Source: UBA1479 sp002706405
Lineage (GTDB): Bacteria > Pseudomonadota > Alphaproteobacteria > Rhodospirillales > Casp-alpha2
Assembly: GCA_963972255.1 (NCBI GenBank)
Contig: CAXATO010000001.1
Span: 124,001-188,000 of the forward strand
DNA: 64,000 nt
Reading direction: 5' to 3'
The position numbers and the translations under genes are program-made. The notes beneath the pieces were generated by a model. The model was not told where the DNA came from and made no database searches. It was given only the letters and a program-made list of their open reading frames with translations. Each line of letters starts with the position of its first letter. Positions within the stretch are counted from its first letter, which is position 1. This document shows, piece after piece, positions 51,346-59,442 of this stretch.

Positions 51346-52023
51346 TCAGTCGATGAATTCGCAGCCCTTGTCGGTCAGGGCCTTGTCGACCCAACTGCGG
51401 TCGATGGAACCGTCGGCGATGGCGGCCATCTGCTTGTCCTCGGCGGCCTTCTTCTGCCGGGAGGCTTCAAGTACGGTCTCGGCTTCTTCCTTGGGCACGC
51501 AAAGCACGCCATCGCAGTCACCGAGGATCAGGTCGCCCGGATTGATGCGCATGCCGTAGAGCGAGATGGGGAAGCCGATTTCTCCGGGGCCGTCCTTGTA
51601 GGGGCCGCGGTGGGATACGCCGGCGGCGAAGACCGGCAGGTTGTGATCCAGGAAGGCATCACGGTCGCGCACGGCGCCGTTGAGGACCAGGCCGGCGACG
51701 CCGCGCTTGATGGCCTGCATCAGCATCATTTCGCCGAACAGGGAATTGGTCAGATCGCCCCCGCCGTCGACCACGATGACGTCACCGGGCGAGGCGATGT
51801 CGATGGCCTTGTGCAGCATCAGGTTGTCGCCAGGGCGGGTCAGAACGGTGAAGGCCGGGCCGGCCAGCACGCCGTCCTTATGCATGGGGCGCAGTGCATT
51901 TCCGCCCGCGAACATGCGCGACATGCAGTCGCCGACGTTGGCGACGGGCAGGGGTTTGAAGGCATCGACCAGGTCGGGCGAAATGCGCTCCCAGGTCTTC
52001 TTGATGCGAAATCCGACGGTCAT
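51346..52023 (-). CDS. RraA-like class II aldolase (HMG/CHA aldolase family candidate)
   Basis: 225 residues of the RraA/HMG aldolase fold: VANVGDCMSRM, VIVVDGGGD, LVLNGAVRDRD with the Arg-Asp pair that binds pyruvate and Mg in 4-hydroxy-4-methyl-2-oxoglutarate aldolase, and DLILGDCDGVLCVP. Its size equals that of 4-carboxy-4-hydroxy-2-oxoadipate (CHA) aldolase. The adjacent LigJ-like hydratase makes CHA, so the two would form consecutive steps: hydration of oxalomesaconate, then cleavage to pyruvate and oxaloacetate. This pairing is inference; the family also holds non-enzymatic RraA proteins. Confidence 0.75.
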   Translation of the reverse strand: MTVGFRIKKTWERISPDLVDAFKPLPVANVGDCMSRMFAGGNALRPMHKDGVLAGPAFTVLTRPGDNLMLHKAIDIASPGDVIVVDGGGDLTNSLFGEMMLMQAIKRGVAGLVLNGAVRDRDAFLDHNLPVFAAGVSHRGPYKDGPGEIGFPISLYGMRINPGDLILGDCDGVLCVPKEEAETVLEASRQKKAAEDKQMAAIADGSIDRSWVDKALTDKGCEFID

Positions 52024-52063
52024 GGATATGTCTCCGTATGGTTATTCTTGTTCTGTGGGCGCG

Positions 52064-53077
52064 TCAGGCGGCCGGCAGCTTGAGCCGCGAGAATACCTTC
52101 AGCGCGTTCTTATAAAACACTTTTTCCTTTTCCTCAGGCGTGAGGTTGTCGGTCGCGTCGATGTAGCGGCGGGTGTCGTCGAACCATTCGCCCGTGTCCG
52201 GGTCCTTGCAGCGCACGGCGCCGTGCAGTTCGGAGGCGAACAGGATATTGCCCACGGGAACGACCTCGGTCATCAGGTTGATGCCCGGCTGATGGTAGAC
52301 GCAGGTGTCGAAATACAGGTTCTCGCCCATCATGTCCTTGGGCTCCGGCCGGTTCATGCCCATGGCGATGCCCCGATAGCGGCCCCAGTGATAGGGCACG
52401 GCACCGCCGCCGTGGGGGATGATGAGCTTGAGTTTCGGGAACCGTTCGAACAGGTCCGATTCCAAAAGCTGCATGAAGGCCGCCGTGTCGGCGTTGATGT
52501 AGTGGGCACCGGTGAAATGGAAGTTGGGGTTGCAGGACTGGCTGACGTGAATCATTGCCGGGACCTGCAGTTCCTCCAGCTTGGCATAAAGCTCGAACCA
52601 CCAGGGATCGGTCAGGGGCGGGTCCGTCCAATGGCCGCCGGACGGGTCCGGGTTCAGGTTGACGCCGATGAAGCCCAGGTCGTTGACCAGGCGTTCCAGT
52701 TCCGGGATGGAATTGGATGGTGAGCAGCCCGGGGATTGCGGCAGCTGGCCCACGGGGGCGAAGTTGTTGGGGAACATGTCGCAGATGCGCTTGATCTGGT
52801 CGTTGCAGATGCGCGACCACTGCATGCTCATCTTCTCGTCGCCGATGTGATGGCCCATGCCGCCGGCGCGAGGCGAAAAGATCGTCATGTCCGTGCCGCG
52901 TTCCTGCTGCAGGCGCAGTTGGGTATTAGCGACGCTTTCGCGCAGCTCGTCATCGGAAATGATGGGCTCCTTGGCGCTCATCTTGCTGAGGTCGCCCTTG
53001 GCGTCGATTTGTTCCTTGCGCCATGCGGCGTGCTGGTCAGGGGCGGTGGTGTAATGGCCGTGGCAATCGATAATCAT
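52064..53077 (-). CDS. ligJ: Amidohydrolase-family 4-oxalomesaconate hydratase (LigJ-like)
   Basis: 337 residues. The zinc site opens with MIIDCHGHYTTAP. ERGTDMTIFSPRAG, LPQSPG, GINLNPDPSGGHW, IPHGGGAVPYHWGR and YFDTCVYHQPGINLLTEV-type segments match LigJ of the protocatechuate 4,5-cleavage pathway as I remember it, more closely than ACMS or resorcylate decarboxylases. It would add water to 4-oxalomesaconate (enol or keto form) to give CHA. Start ATG at 53077 is the family start; the upstream frame is unlikely to be coding. The RraA-like aldolase lies 40 bases downstream. Confidence 0.8.
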   Translation of the reverse strand: MIIDCHGHYTTAPDQHAAWRKEQIDAKGDLSKMSAKEPIISDDELRESVANTQLRLQQERGTDMTIFSPRAGGMGHHIGDEKMSMQWSRICNDQIKRICDMFPNNFAPVGQLPQSPGCSPSNSIPELERLVNDLGFIGVNLNPDPSGGHWTDPPLTDPWWFELYAKLEELQVPAMIHVSQSCNPNFHFTGAHYINADTAAFMQLLESDLFERFPKLKLIIPHGGGAVPYHWGRYRGIAMGMNRPEPKDMMGENLYFDTCVYHQPGINLMTEVVPVGNILFASELHGAVRCKDPDTGEWFDDTRRYIDATDNLTPEEKEKVFYKNALKVFSRLKLPAA

Positions 53078-53141
53078 CGTCAGTTCTTTCCGTGTTCTCA
53101 GGCCTGTCCGGGCGGCGCGGCCGGTCGGAGGCGGGTAAGAC

Positions 53142-53957
53142 TTACTCCCCGGTGAAGTCCGGTTTGCGCTTTTCCGCGAAGGCGGTGACGCCTTCGTAGA
53201 AGTCGCCCGTCCGCGTATTGCGGATGAAGGCGGCTTTTTCCGCGTCCAGTTGGTCGGTGAGGCTGTTGTGGAACGAGGCATTCAGCAGCGCCTTGGCCTC
53301 GGTGTTGGCGTGACCCGCGGCCTTGGCCAGGCGGGCGGCGAGTTTGTCCGTCTCGGCTTCGAGGTCGGCCGCCGGAACGATCCGATTGACCATGCCCCAG
53401 TCAAGCGCGTCCTGGGCCGTGAAACGGTCCCCCAGCAGTGCGATCTCCATGGCCTTCTTCAGGCCCACCGTGCGCGGCAGGGCATAGGTCGACCCGCCAT
53501 CCGGGCTGGTCCCGATGTGACAGTAGGCCAGGGTGAAGAACGCGTCATCGGCGGCCAAGGCCAGGTCGCAGGCCAGCATCAGGCTGACCCCGGCGCCGGC
53601 GGCGGCCCCCCGCACCGAGGCGATGATCGGTTGCGGCATGGCGCGCATGTTTTCGATGGTCGCATGGACGCGCGACAGGCGGGCGTCGAACTGTTCGGCC
53701 GTCTTGTCGCGGTCCGGCTCTTCGTCCAGCATGGTCTTGAAGGCCTTCACGTCGCCCCCGGCCATGAAGTGGTCGCCCTGGCCCTGCATGATCACGACGC
53801 GCACGTCCTTGCTCTCGCGCAATTGGCCCGTGATCTCCTTCAAGGCCGTCATCACGTCGACGGTGATGGCGTTCAGGGCTTGCGGCCGGTTGAAGGTGAC
53901 GCGGCAGACGCCGTCGCGGACGTCGGTCAGGACCGTTTCATTGGGCGAGGTGATCAT
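53142..53957 (-). CDS. Enoyl-CoA hydratase/isomerase (PaaG-like)
   Basis: 271 residues of the crotonase fold. The oxyanion-hole segments are HFMAGGDVKAF and RGAAAGAGVSLMLACD, and the acid loop GTSPDGGSTYALPR has the Asp usual in PaaG and related isomerases. It hydrates or isomerises an enoyl-CoA. The LigJ-like gene starts 64 bases downstream in the same direction, suggesting one transcript. Which CoA ester it serves is not clear, as LigJ and the aldolase use free acids. Confidence 0.87.
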   Translation of the reverse strand: MITSPNETVLTDVRDGVCRVTFNRPQALNAITVDVMTALKEITGQLRESKDVRVVIMQGQGDHFMAGGDVKAFKTMLDEEPDRDKTAEQFDARLSRVHATIENMRAMPQPIIASVRGAAAGAGVSLMLACDLALAADDAFFTLAYCHIGTSPDGGSTYALPRTVGLKKAMEIALLGDRFTAQDALDWGMVNRIVPAADLEAETDKLAARLAKAAGHANTEAKALLNASFHNSLTDQLDAEKAAFIRNTRTGDFYEGVTAFAEKRKPDFTGE

Positions 53958-53984
53958 GAGCGTTTCTTCCTGATTTTTGATTGT

Positions 53985-54446
53985 CTAAAGGTCGGTCCGG
54001 TATACGACAAAGCCGGACTTGGTGGCGACCTTGTCGTACAGTTTCATGGCCGTGGTGTTGGTTTCGTGGGTCTGCCAATAGACGCGGGGCGACCCGGCCG
54101 CCCGGGCGCGGTCGTAGACGGTCTCGATCAACGCACGGCCGACCCCCTGGCCGCGCAGGTCCGCATCCGTGAACAGGTCCTGCAGGTAACAGGTCGGCCC
54201 GCGCATCACCGTGTTGCGGTGATAGAGATAGTGGACCAGCCCGACCAGCTTGCCGCCTTGGTCGGCGACCAGGGCGTGCATGGGCTCGTAGGCGTCGAAG
54301 AAGCGATCCCAGGTCAGCTGCGTCATCTCGGGCGGAACGGCCGTTGGCCCCTTGCGTTCATAGAACGCGTTGTAGCCGGCCCAAAGGCGGGACCAGGCAT
54401 CGAAATCTTCGCGCGTGGGTGCGCGCACAATTACGTCTTGGGGCAT
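53985..54446 (-). CDS. GNAT-family N-acetyltransferase
   Basis: 153 residues. The acetyl-CoA site is seen in CYLQDLFTDADLRGQGVGRALIE near residues 85-105, and the following YWQTHETNTTAMKLYDKVA is the usual last strand and helix. It acetylates an amine; the acceptor is unknown. It lies 27 bases upstream of the enoyl-CoA hydratase gene in the same direction. Start ATG at 54446 chosen because VIVRAPTREDF is the normal first strand; the reading frame continues far upstream without family similarity. Confidence 0.84.
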   Translation of the reverse strand: MPQDVIVRAPTREDFDAWSRLWAGYNAFYERKGPTAVPPEMTQLTWDRFFDAYEPMHALVADQGGKLVGLVHYLYHRNTVMRGPTCYLQDLFTDADLRGQGVGRALIETVYDRARAAGSPRVYWQTHETNTTAMKLYDKVATKSGFVVYRTDL

Positions 54447-54542
54447 GGCGAGGTTCCGAAGCGGTTTGCGATTGCCGGGTGCGAGTGGCGAGATTAGCCT
54501 ATGCCCATCGGCCCGACAAATCCATGACACGAGGAAACCGCC

Positions 54543-55259
54543 ATGACCGCCCCAGACGTGAAGGTGATCTTTTTCGACGTATTCGGCACCGTTACCGATT
54601 GGCGGTCCAGCCTGCAGCGCCTGTTGGCGGAATACGGCGCGCGGGAAGGGATCGACGCCGACTGGCCCGGTTTCCTCACCGCCTGGAAAGCCGGATACCG
54701 CCCGGCCATGGATGCGGTGATTTCCGGGGAGCGACCCTATTTCAACCTGGATGAGATGTATCTGGAACGCATGAACCAGGTGATCGGCGACTTCGGTCTG
54801 GAGGGGCTCACGGAAGCCCAGAAACAGGAAATTCTGCACCTGTGGCTGAAGATCGACCCCTGGCCCGACGCGGTCGAAGGGCTGACCCGGCTGGCCAGGA
54901 AATACACTCTGGTGACGCTATCCAACGGTTCCTTCGCCTGGCTGACGGCCATCGCCAAGCACGGGCGGCTGCCGTTTGATGCAATCCTGACGGCGGAAAA
55001 CGCCCAGGTCTATAAGCCCCACCCGCGGGCTTATCTGACGGCCATCGAATTGATGGGCATGAAGGCGACGCCGGAGAACTGCATGCTGACCGCCTGTCAC
55101 AATTACGATCTGGCGGCCGCGCGCAGCCACGGCATGAAGACGGCCTTCCTGCCGCGCAAGGAATACGGACCGGACCAAGAGGCGGATCAGGCAGCGGAAA
55201 GCGATTGGGAGGTCGTCGCCAAGGACCTCATCGGCGTTGCGGAAGCGATGGGCTGCTAA
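54543..55259 (+). CDS. Haloacid dehalogenase, type II
   Basis: 238 residues of the HAD superfamily: nucleophile motif FFDVFGTVTDWR near residue 10 (first Asp attacks substrate), TLSNGS as motif II, the Lys in YKPHPRAY as motif III and the closing TACHNYDLAAARSHGMKTAF. Cap type and the FGTVTDW sequence mark the L-2-haloacid dehalogenase class, which hydrolyses 2-halo acids to 2-hydroxy acids, although phosphatase activity is possible in such proteins. Transcribed divergently from the GNAT gene. The Fnr-like box and next gene follow. Confidence 0.87.
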   Translation: MTAPDVKVIFFDVFGTVTDWRSSLQRLLAEYGAREGIDADWPGFLTAWKAGYRPAMDAVISGERPYFNLDEMYLERMNQVIGDFGLEGLTEAQKQEILHLWLKIDPWPDAVEGLTRLARKYTLVTLSNGSFAWLTAIAKHGRLPFDAILTAENAQVYKPHPRAYLTAIELMGMKATPENCMLTACHNYDLAAARSHGMKTAFLPRKEYGPDQEADQAAESDWEVVAKDLIGVAEAMGC

Positions 55260-55281
55260 ATTTGCTGCGGGCAGGAGCCGG

Positions 55282-55295
55282 TTGACCCAGGTCAA
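55282..55295. promoter_or_regulatory. Fnr/Dnr-type box before the glycine-zipper protein
   Basis: TTGAC-CCAG-GTCAA, a perfect palindrome 64 bases upstream of the gene at 55359, the same distance as for the box before DUF2892. This distance suits activation from near -41 if transcription starts about 20 bases before the ATG. Confidence 0.6.
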
Positions 55296-55358
55296 GGGCG
55301 CCGGTGGGGCAATCAGTGATACTGGGCTTCATCGCGTCACGCCTGAAGGAGGCCCCCC

Positions 55359-55922
55359 ATGTCCAACGAAGCTGCAACGGATTTCTCGCGAGAAGCCGTC
55401 GGCGTATTTGAAACCGCCGATTCGCTGCAAGCCGCGATCGATGAGTTGTTGAGCTCCGGATTCGACCGGGCGGAGATCAGCCTTCTCGCAGGTGAAGAGG
55501 CCGTTCAGGAAAAGCTGGGGCATATCTACGAAAACGCCGCTGCCGCCGAGGACGATCTCAATGCGCCCCGAGCTGCCTATGTCTCGCCGGAAAGCATCGG
55601 CGATGCGGAAGGCGGCGTGATCGGCATTCTGACCTACATTCCCGCAACCCTGGCCGCAGGGGCCATCGTTGCCTCGGGCGGAACGTTGGCCGCCGCCGCC
55701 GCGGCGACGGCCATTGCCGGTGGTGCCGGCGCCATGATCGGTGTTCTTCTTGCCGCCGGCATAGGGGAAAGCCATGCCAAATTTCTGCGTGACCAGATGG
55801 AACGCGGCGGTCTGCTGCTATGGGTGCTGACGCCCACCAAGGACAAGGAAGACCAGGCAAAGTCGGTCCTTGCCAAACATTCCGCCCACGACGTCCACAT
55901 TCACGGCATCAAGCGCTCCTGA
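55359..55922 (+). CDS. Glycine-zipper membrane protein, general-stress-17M-like
   Basis: 187 residues. The N-terminal 50 residues (AVGVFETADSLQAAIDELLSSGFDRAEISLLA, in part) resemble the flap domain of general stress protein 17M. A long Gly/Ala-rich hydrophobic region near 85-130 (AAAAAATAIAGGAGAMIG) forms glycine-zipper-like membrane segments, and a soluble tail follows. AGGAGG precedes the ATG. Such proteins are common stress or low-oxygen genes of unknown role in alphaproteobacteria; the Fnr-type box agrees. No enzymatic motif is visible. Confidence 0.68.
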   Translation: MSNEAATDFSREAVGVFETADSLQAAIDELLSSGFDRAEISLLAGEEAVQEKLGHIYENAAAAEDDLNAPRAAYVSPESIGDAEGGVIGILTYIPATLAAGAIVASGGTLAAAAAATAIAGGAGAMIGVLLAAGIGESHAKFLRDQMERGGLLLWVLTPTKDKEDQAKSVLAKHSAHDVHIHGIKRS

Positions 55923-55953
55923 TGCCGCAACGCGGGTGCCGGGCCGGTGCGCG

Positions 55954-56220
55954 CTAAAACCCGCCGAGCCCGCCGCCGCCCGGATCGCCGCCGCCGTAAT
56001 CCCCATAGCCGCCGCCCTGGTGGCCGGGCGTGTCATGGGGGCCGCCGTATCCCTGTTCGTGCCCGCTGTTTGGTCCGGCCTGGGGCGTGTGCCCTTGGCT
56101 GAGCCCAAGTGGGATCAGGAACCACGCGGGCAGCCATTGCAGCCACGACCGCAACTGTTCGCGCGGCGATGCCGGGTCGATGGGCGAAGTGGTCGGTTTT
56201 CCCGTCTCGTCGCCGGCCAT
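55954..56220 (-). CDS. Small Gly/His-rich hypothetical protein
   Basis: 88 residues. The N-terminal half has one mildly hydrophobic stretch (LQWLPAWFLIPLGL), and the C-terminal half is rich in Gly, His, Tyr and Asp (GHEQGYGG, GGGYGDYGGG). It starts one base after the stop of the upstream secreted-protein gene, so it is probably co-translated. No family recognised. A plus-strand frame overlaps it, but the tight spacing with the upstream gene favours this strand. Confidence 0.5.
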   Translation of the reverse strand: MAGDETGKPTTSPIDPASPREQLRSWLQWLPAWFLIPLGLSQGHTPQAGPNSGHEQGYGGPHDTPGHQGGGYGDYGGGDPGGGGLGGF

Positions 56221-56221
56221 G

Positions 56222-57028
56222 TCAGCTGCCGGGCTTTCGGTTCCAATAGTCGATGTTCAGGTCTCGCATCAGGTCGCCGTGGCGATACTCCAGGCAGGAC
56301 TTCACGCCGGCCATGGAATGATGGTGGTCGGGCCGGGCGCAGAGGTCGATTTCGCGCTGCGCCCGTTCGATCACGGCACCCCTGTCCTGCTTGAGGACCG
56401 GTGCCATATCGTCAAGGACATCCGTCCACAGCCGGTCAACGGCGGCGGGCGTTGGCCGGGCGTAGAAATCGGTAATCGCCGAGGCAACGCGGCCGACGAT
56501 CTTGGCCGAGGTCGCCAGCGGCTGGCCGTCGACCAAGTCTTCGCCGATGGCGCGCAGGCTATTGGTTACGTAATCGCGTTCGGCTTCGGAGATCGGGTCC
56601 GGGTCGCCGGGCAGGGGGGCGGGGATCAGGGAGGCCTGCCTGGTCACGACCAGCCGTGCGGATTGGGCGCCCAATCCCGACAGGCTGTCAGCCGGCATGC
56701 TGACGCGGACATGGGTGAAGCCGCGCCCGCTGGTGAACGTCATGTTGGCGGCCGGAATGTCGCGCACGGCGCCGTCGTTGGATGTGACGCGCAACAGGAA
56801 ATGAGACGCATCGGCCGGGGCGTAAAGCGTGCCGGTGCGTGGCGATTCCCGATCCTGTTGTAGGCAGAAAGTGGTGATGTCCGTCTCGCAGGTGGCCCCT
56901 TCGCACCGGAAGGGCATGCCTTCCTGGGCTTCAAGGGCGGCCAGAATCTGCGGTGCCGCCTGCGCGGGCCGGAACGGTGCAAGGATGAAGACGGTGGCGA
57001 TGGCAAATAGGGCGATGCGAAGACCCAT
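56222..57028 (-). CDS. Secreted hypothetical protein
   Basis: 268 residues with a clear signal peptide (about 1-24, cleavage after QAA or AQA). Mature part: EGMPFRCEGATCETD with two close Cys, a beta-rich middle (FTHVRVSMPADSL), then a helical C-terminal half with HHHSMAGVKSCLEYRHGD. Four Cys in all may form disulfides in the periplasm. I recognise no family. The small Gly/His-rich gene follows with one base between. The 220 bases upstream hold an imperfect GGAGAAGC/GCTTCTCC inverted repeat (57111-57160) and no gene. Confidence 0.65.
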   Translation of the reverse strand: MGLRIALFAIATVFILAPFRPAQAAPQILAALEAQEGMPFRCEGATCETDITTFCLQQDRESPRTGTLYAPADASHFLLRVTSNDGAVRDIPAANMTFTSGRGFTHVRVSMPADSLSGLGAQSARLVVTRQASLIPAPLPGDPDPISEAERDYVTNSLRAIGEDLVDGQPLATSAKIVGRVASAITDFYARPTPAAVDRLWTDVLDDMAPVLKQDRGAVIERAQREIDLCARPDHHHSMAGVKSCLEYRHGDLMRDLNIDYWNRKPGS

Positions 57029-57248
57029 GTCGATACCTCCTTGATATCAGCAACATGTGTTCTTCGGGCCCGGCTCGTCACGCGGCCGTGTCGGCGGTGA
57101 TGCCAACGGCGGAGAAGCGCCCGGTTAAGCAAACCCGGGTGGCGTGGGCCGGGCTTCTCCAGAATTTACTAATGTAATTCTGCGCCGAGGCGACGCCGGG
57201 CGCAAGGGCGGTGTTGCGTGCCCCTGCGCCCGAACATCAAAAGCAGGC

Positions 57249-58160
57249 CTATTTTCCGTATTCGGGAACGACCGTCCGCGCGACGGAGGCGTCCAGCGCT
57301 TCGTAATCGTAGTAAGCGAGGGTGTCGTACTGTTCGGCGCGGCTCATGACCTTGTCCATGAAGCCTTCCGTGCCGTCATGGTCACGGATATGGCCGTACA
57401 GGTCCTGGAACAGCTTGGCGGCGGCCCGAATGGAGGTCGCCGGCCAGATCACGATGTCGAAGCCCATGTCCTGGAACTGCTGGCCCGTGAAGAAGGGGGT
57501 GCGGCCGTATTCGGTCATATTGGCCATCTTCTTGCCCGGCACCTTCTTGGCGAATTCCAAATGGTCCTCGGCCGAGGGCAGGCCGTCGGGGAAGGTCACG
57601 TCGGCACCGGCTTCACGGTACAGGTTGGCACGCTTGATGGCGGCATCCAGGCCTTCGACCCCGGCCGCGTCCGTGCGCGCGATGATCACCAGATGGGACG
57701 AGGCTTCCTTGGCGGCAGCGATCTTGGCGGCGGCTTCCTCCGGCTCGACCAGGCGCTTGTCGTTCAGATGGCCGCATTTCTTCGGCAGCAGTTGGTCTTC
57801 GATATGGACGGCGCCGGCGCCGGACAATTCCAGTTCCTTGACCACGCGCATGGCATTCAACACACCGCCGTAGCCGGTGTCGCCGTCGACGATCAGCGGC
57901 AGATCCGTGGTGCGCGACACGCTGCGCACGACGCCGCACATTTCATCCAGCGTCATGATGCCCAGATCGGGCAGACCCATGGAGGCCGTGACCGCGCCGC
58001 CGGAAATATAGAGCGTTTCAAATCCCGCCTGCTTGGCGATCATGCCGGCGAAGGCATTATGCGCACCGGGCACGCGCAGGATTTCATCGCGGTCCAAAAG
58101 TTCGCGAAGCCGTTCGCCCGCAGGGCGTTTGTCGCGTCCGTTGCCTTCAAGCCAGGTCAT
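57249..58160 (-). CDS. Isocitrate lyase/PEP mutase-family C-C lyase
   Basis: 303 residues, a TIM barrel with the superfamily features VPGAHNAFAGMIAKQAGF, VDGDTGYGG with the Mg-binding Asp, HIEDQLLPKKCGHL with the catalytic Cys of methylisocitrate and isocitrate lyases, and IIARTDAAGVEG. The KKCGH motif points to a lyase (2-methylisocitrate lyase-like) rather than a PEP mutase. PrpC and PrpD are not in the window, so another 2-hydroxy acid may be the substrate. The ATG at 58160 is 36 bases from the TGTATACA operator. Divergent from a TauD-type dioxygenase gene. Confidence 0.85.
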   Translation of the reverse strand: MTWLEGNGRDKRPAGERLRELLDRDEILRVPGAHNAFAGMIAKQAGFETLYISGGAVTASMGLPDLGIMTLDEMCGVVRSVSRTTDLPLIVDGDTGYGGVLNAMRVVKELELSGAGAVHIEDQLLPKKCGHLNDKRLVEPEEAAAKIAAAKEASSHLVIIARTDAAGVEGLDAAIKRANLYREAGADVTFPDGLPSAEDHLEFAKKVPGKKMANMTEYGRTPFFTGQQFQDMGFDIVIWPATSIRAAAKLFQDLYGHIRDHDGTEGFMDKVMSRAEQYDTLAYYDYEALDASVARTVVPEYGK

Positions 58161-58196
58161 GGGTGTTCTCCGTCGTATGTGATTCCTGAACGCAAA

Positions 58197-58207
58197 CTGT
58201 ATACAAT
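58197..58207. promoter_or_regulatory. TTGTATACAA-type operator before the PEP-mutase-family gene
   Basis: CTGTATACAAT, with the perfect core TGTATACA at 58198-58205, 37 bases upstream of the minus-strand lyase start and 152 bases upstream of the divergent dioxygenase. The flanking bases AAACTGTATACAAT are nearly the same as those at 7839. Confidence 0.57.
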
Positions 58208-58358
58208 TTCGCGCTGTTAATGGAGCACACTTAACGGTTATTTTGTGGGGAACGCAACGGTGCATACGGCCAATCTGCGCGATTGGACGTATTTTTGACG
58301 CCGCCGCGGCGCTGACCTTATCGACCCACGCCTTGAACACGACGATGTAGAAAAAACC

Positions 58359-59390
58359 ATGACCGACACGCCCCTCACTCCCGTTACCGAAAAATCCGCC
58401 TGGACCGCCGCCGAACTGGCCGGTGATGCCAACTGGACCCGACGCCTGAACGCCGAGGAGATCGCCGCCCTGGAGCAGGTGACCGCTGATTTGGCGGGCC
58501 GTGGCCGGGGCGCGCAGCAATTCGGGCGCGAGGACATCGATTCCCCTGTTCTGACGGCGTTGGCCGATTGGGCGGTGGAGGAACTGGAGAACGGGCGCGG
58601 CTGCGTGCTGCTCAAGGGCCTGGAGATCGAGCGCTATGACCGGCCCCGGATCGAGGCCATGTATTGGGCGCTGACCGTTCTGATGGGCCAGCCCATGCAC
58701 CAGAATCCGGACGGCGACCTGATCGGCGAGGTCACGGATAAGGGGCTCGACTACAACGATCCTCTGATTCGCGGCTACAAGACACGCCAGAAACTGTATT
58801 TCCATTGCGACGGCCTGGACATGGTCAGCCTGTTTTGCCTGCAGCCGTCCATGTCCGGCGGGGAAAGCCAGATCGCCTCATCAATGGCAGTGTACAACGA
58901 AATCCTGATGACCCGTCCCGAATACCTGCCGGTGTTGTACGAGGGTTTTCACTTCAACCTGCGGGGCGAAGGCAAAGCCGGGGAGACCCATCCCGTCACC
59001 CGCCACAAGGTGCCGGTTTACAGTTGGTGCGACGGGCGGCTGAGTTGCCGTTACCTGCGCAAGGCCATCATCGAAGGGCAGGAGTTCGTCGGCGAGCCGA
59101 TTTCCGATCTTGCCCGGGACGCGCTGGACTACATTCAGGAGCTCTGCGTCAGCGACCGTTTTCGCTACGACATGACGTTCGAGCAGGGCGACATCCAGAT
59201 TCTCAACAACTACGTGACGCTGCATTCCCGCGCCGCGTTCGAAGATTGGCCCGACGGCACGCGCAAGCGCAATCTGCTGCGAATCTGGTTCAACATGCGC
59301 AACGGGCGCAAGCTCAACCCCCAGTTCGCCGATCATTACAACATGGGGCCCCGGATGCCCATGCGTCTGAAGAACGAACGCGCGGCTTAA
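58359..59390 (+). CDS. TauD/TfdA-family Fe(II)/2-oxoglutarate dioxygenase
   Basis: 343 residues. The facial triad is visible as His-x-Asp in LYFHCDGLDM near residue 148 and the distal His in YVTLHSRAAFED near residue 290. The 2-oxoglutarate Arg follows in KRNLLRIWF. An N-terminal region of about 60 residues carries a DIDSPVL segment seen in gamma-butyrobetaine hydroxylase-like and clavaminate-synthase-like members. It hydroxylates an unknown small acid using oxygen. Divergent from the lyase gene across the operator, so the two may act in sequence. Confidence 0.85.
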   Translation: MTDTPLTPVTEKSAWTAAELAGDANWTRRLNAEEIAALEQVTADLAGRGRGAQQFGREDIDSPVLTALADWAVEELENGRGCVLLKGLEIERYDRPRIEAMYWALTVLMGQPMHQNPDGDLIGEVTDKGLDYNDPLIRGYKTRQKLYFHCDGLDMVSLFCLQPSMSGGESQIASSMAVYNEILMTRPEYLPVLYEGFHFNLRGEGKAGETHPVTRHKVPVYSWCDGRLSCRYLRKAIIEGQEFVGEPISDLARDALDYIQELCVSDRFRYDMTFEQGDIQILNNYVTLHSRAAFEDWPDGTRKRNLLRIWFNMRNGRKLNPQFADHYNMGPRMPMRLKNERAA

Positions 59391-59442
59391 GCGGCCTGTT
59401 GGTTTTCTGAGACGTCTGCCCCGGACGGACCGGGAAAAGGGG

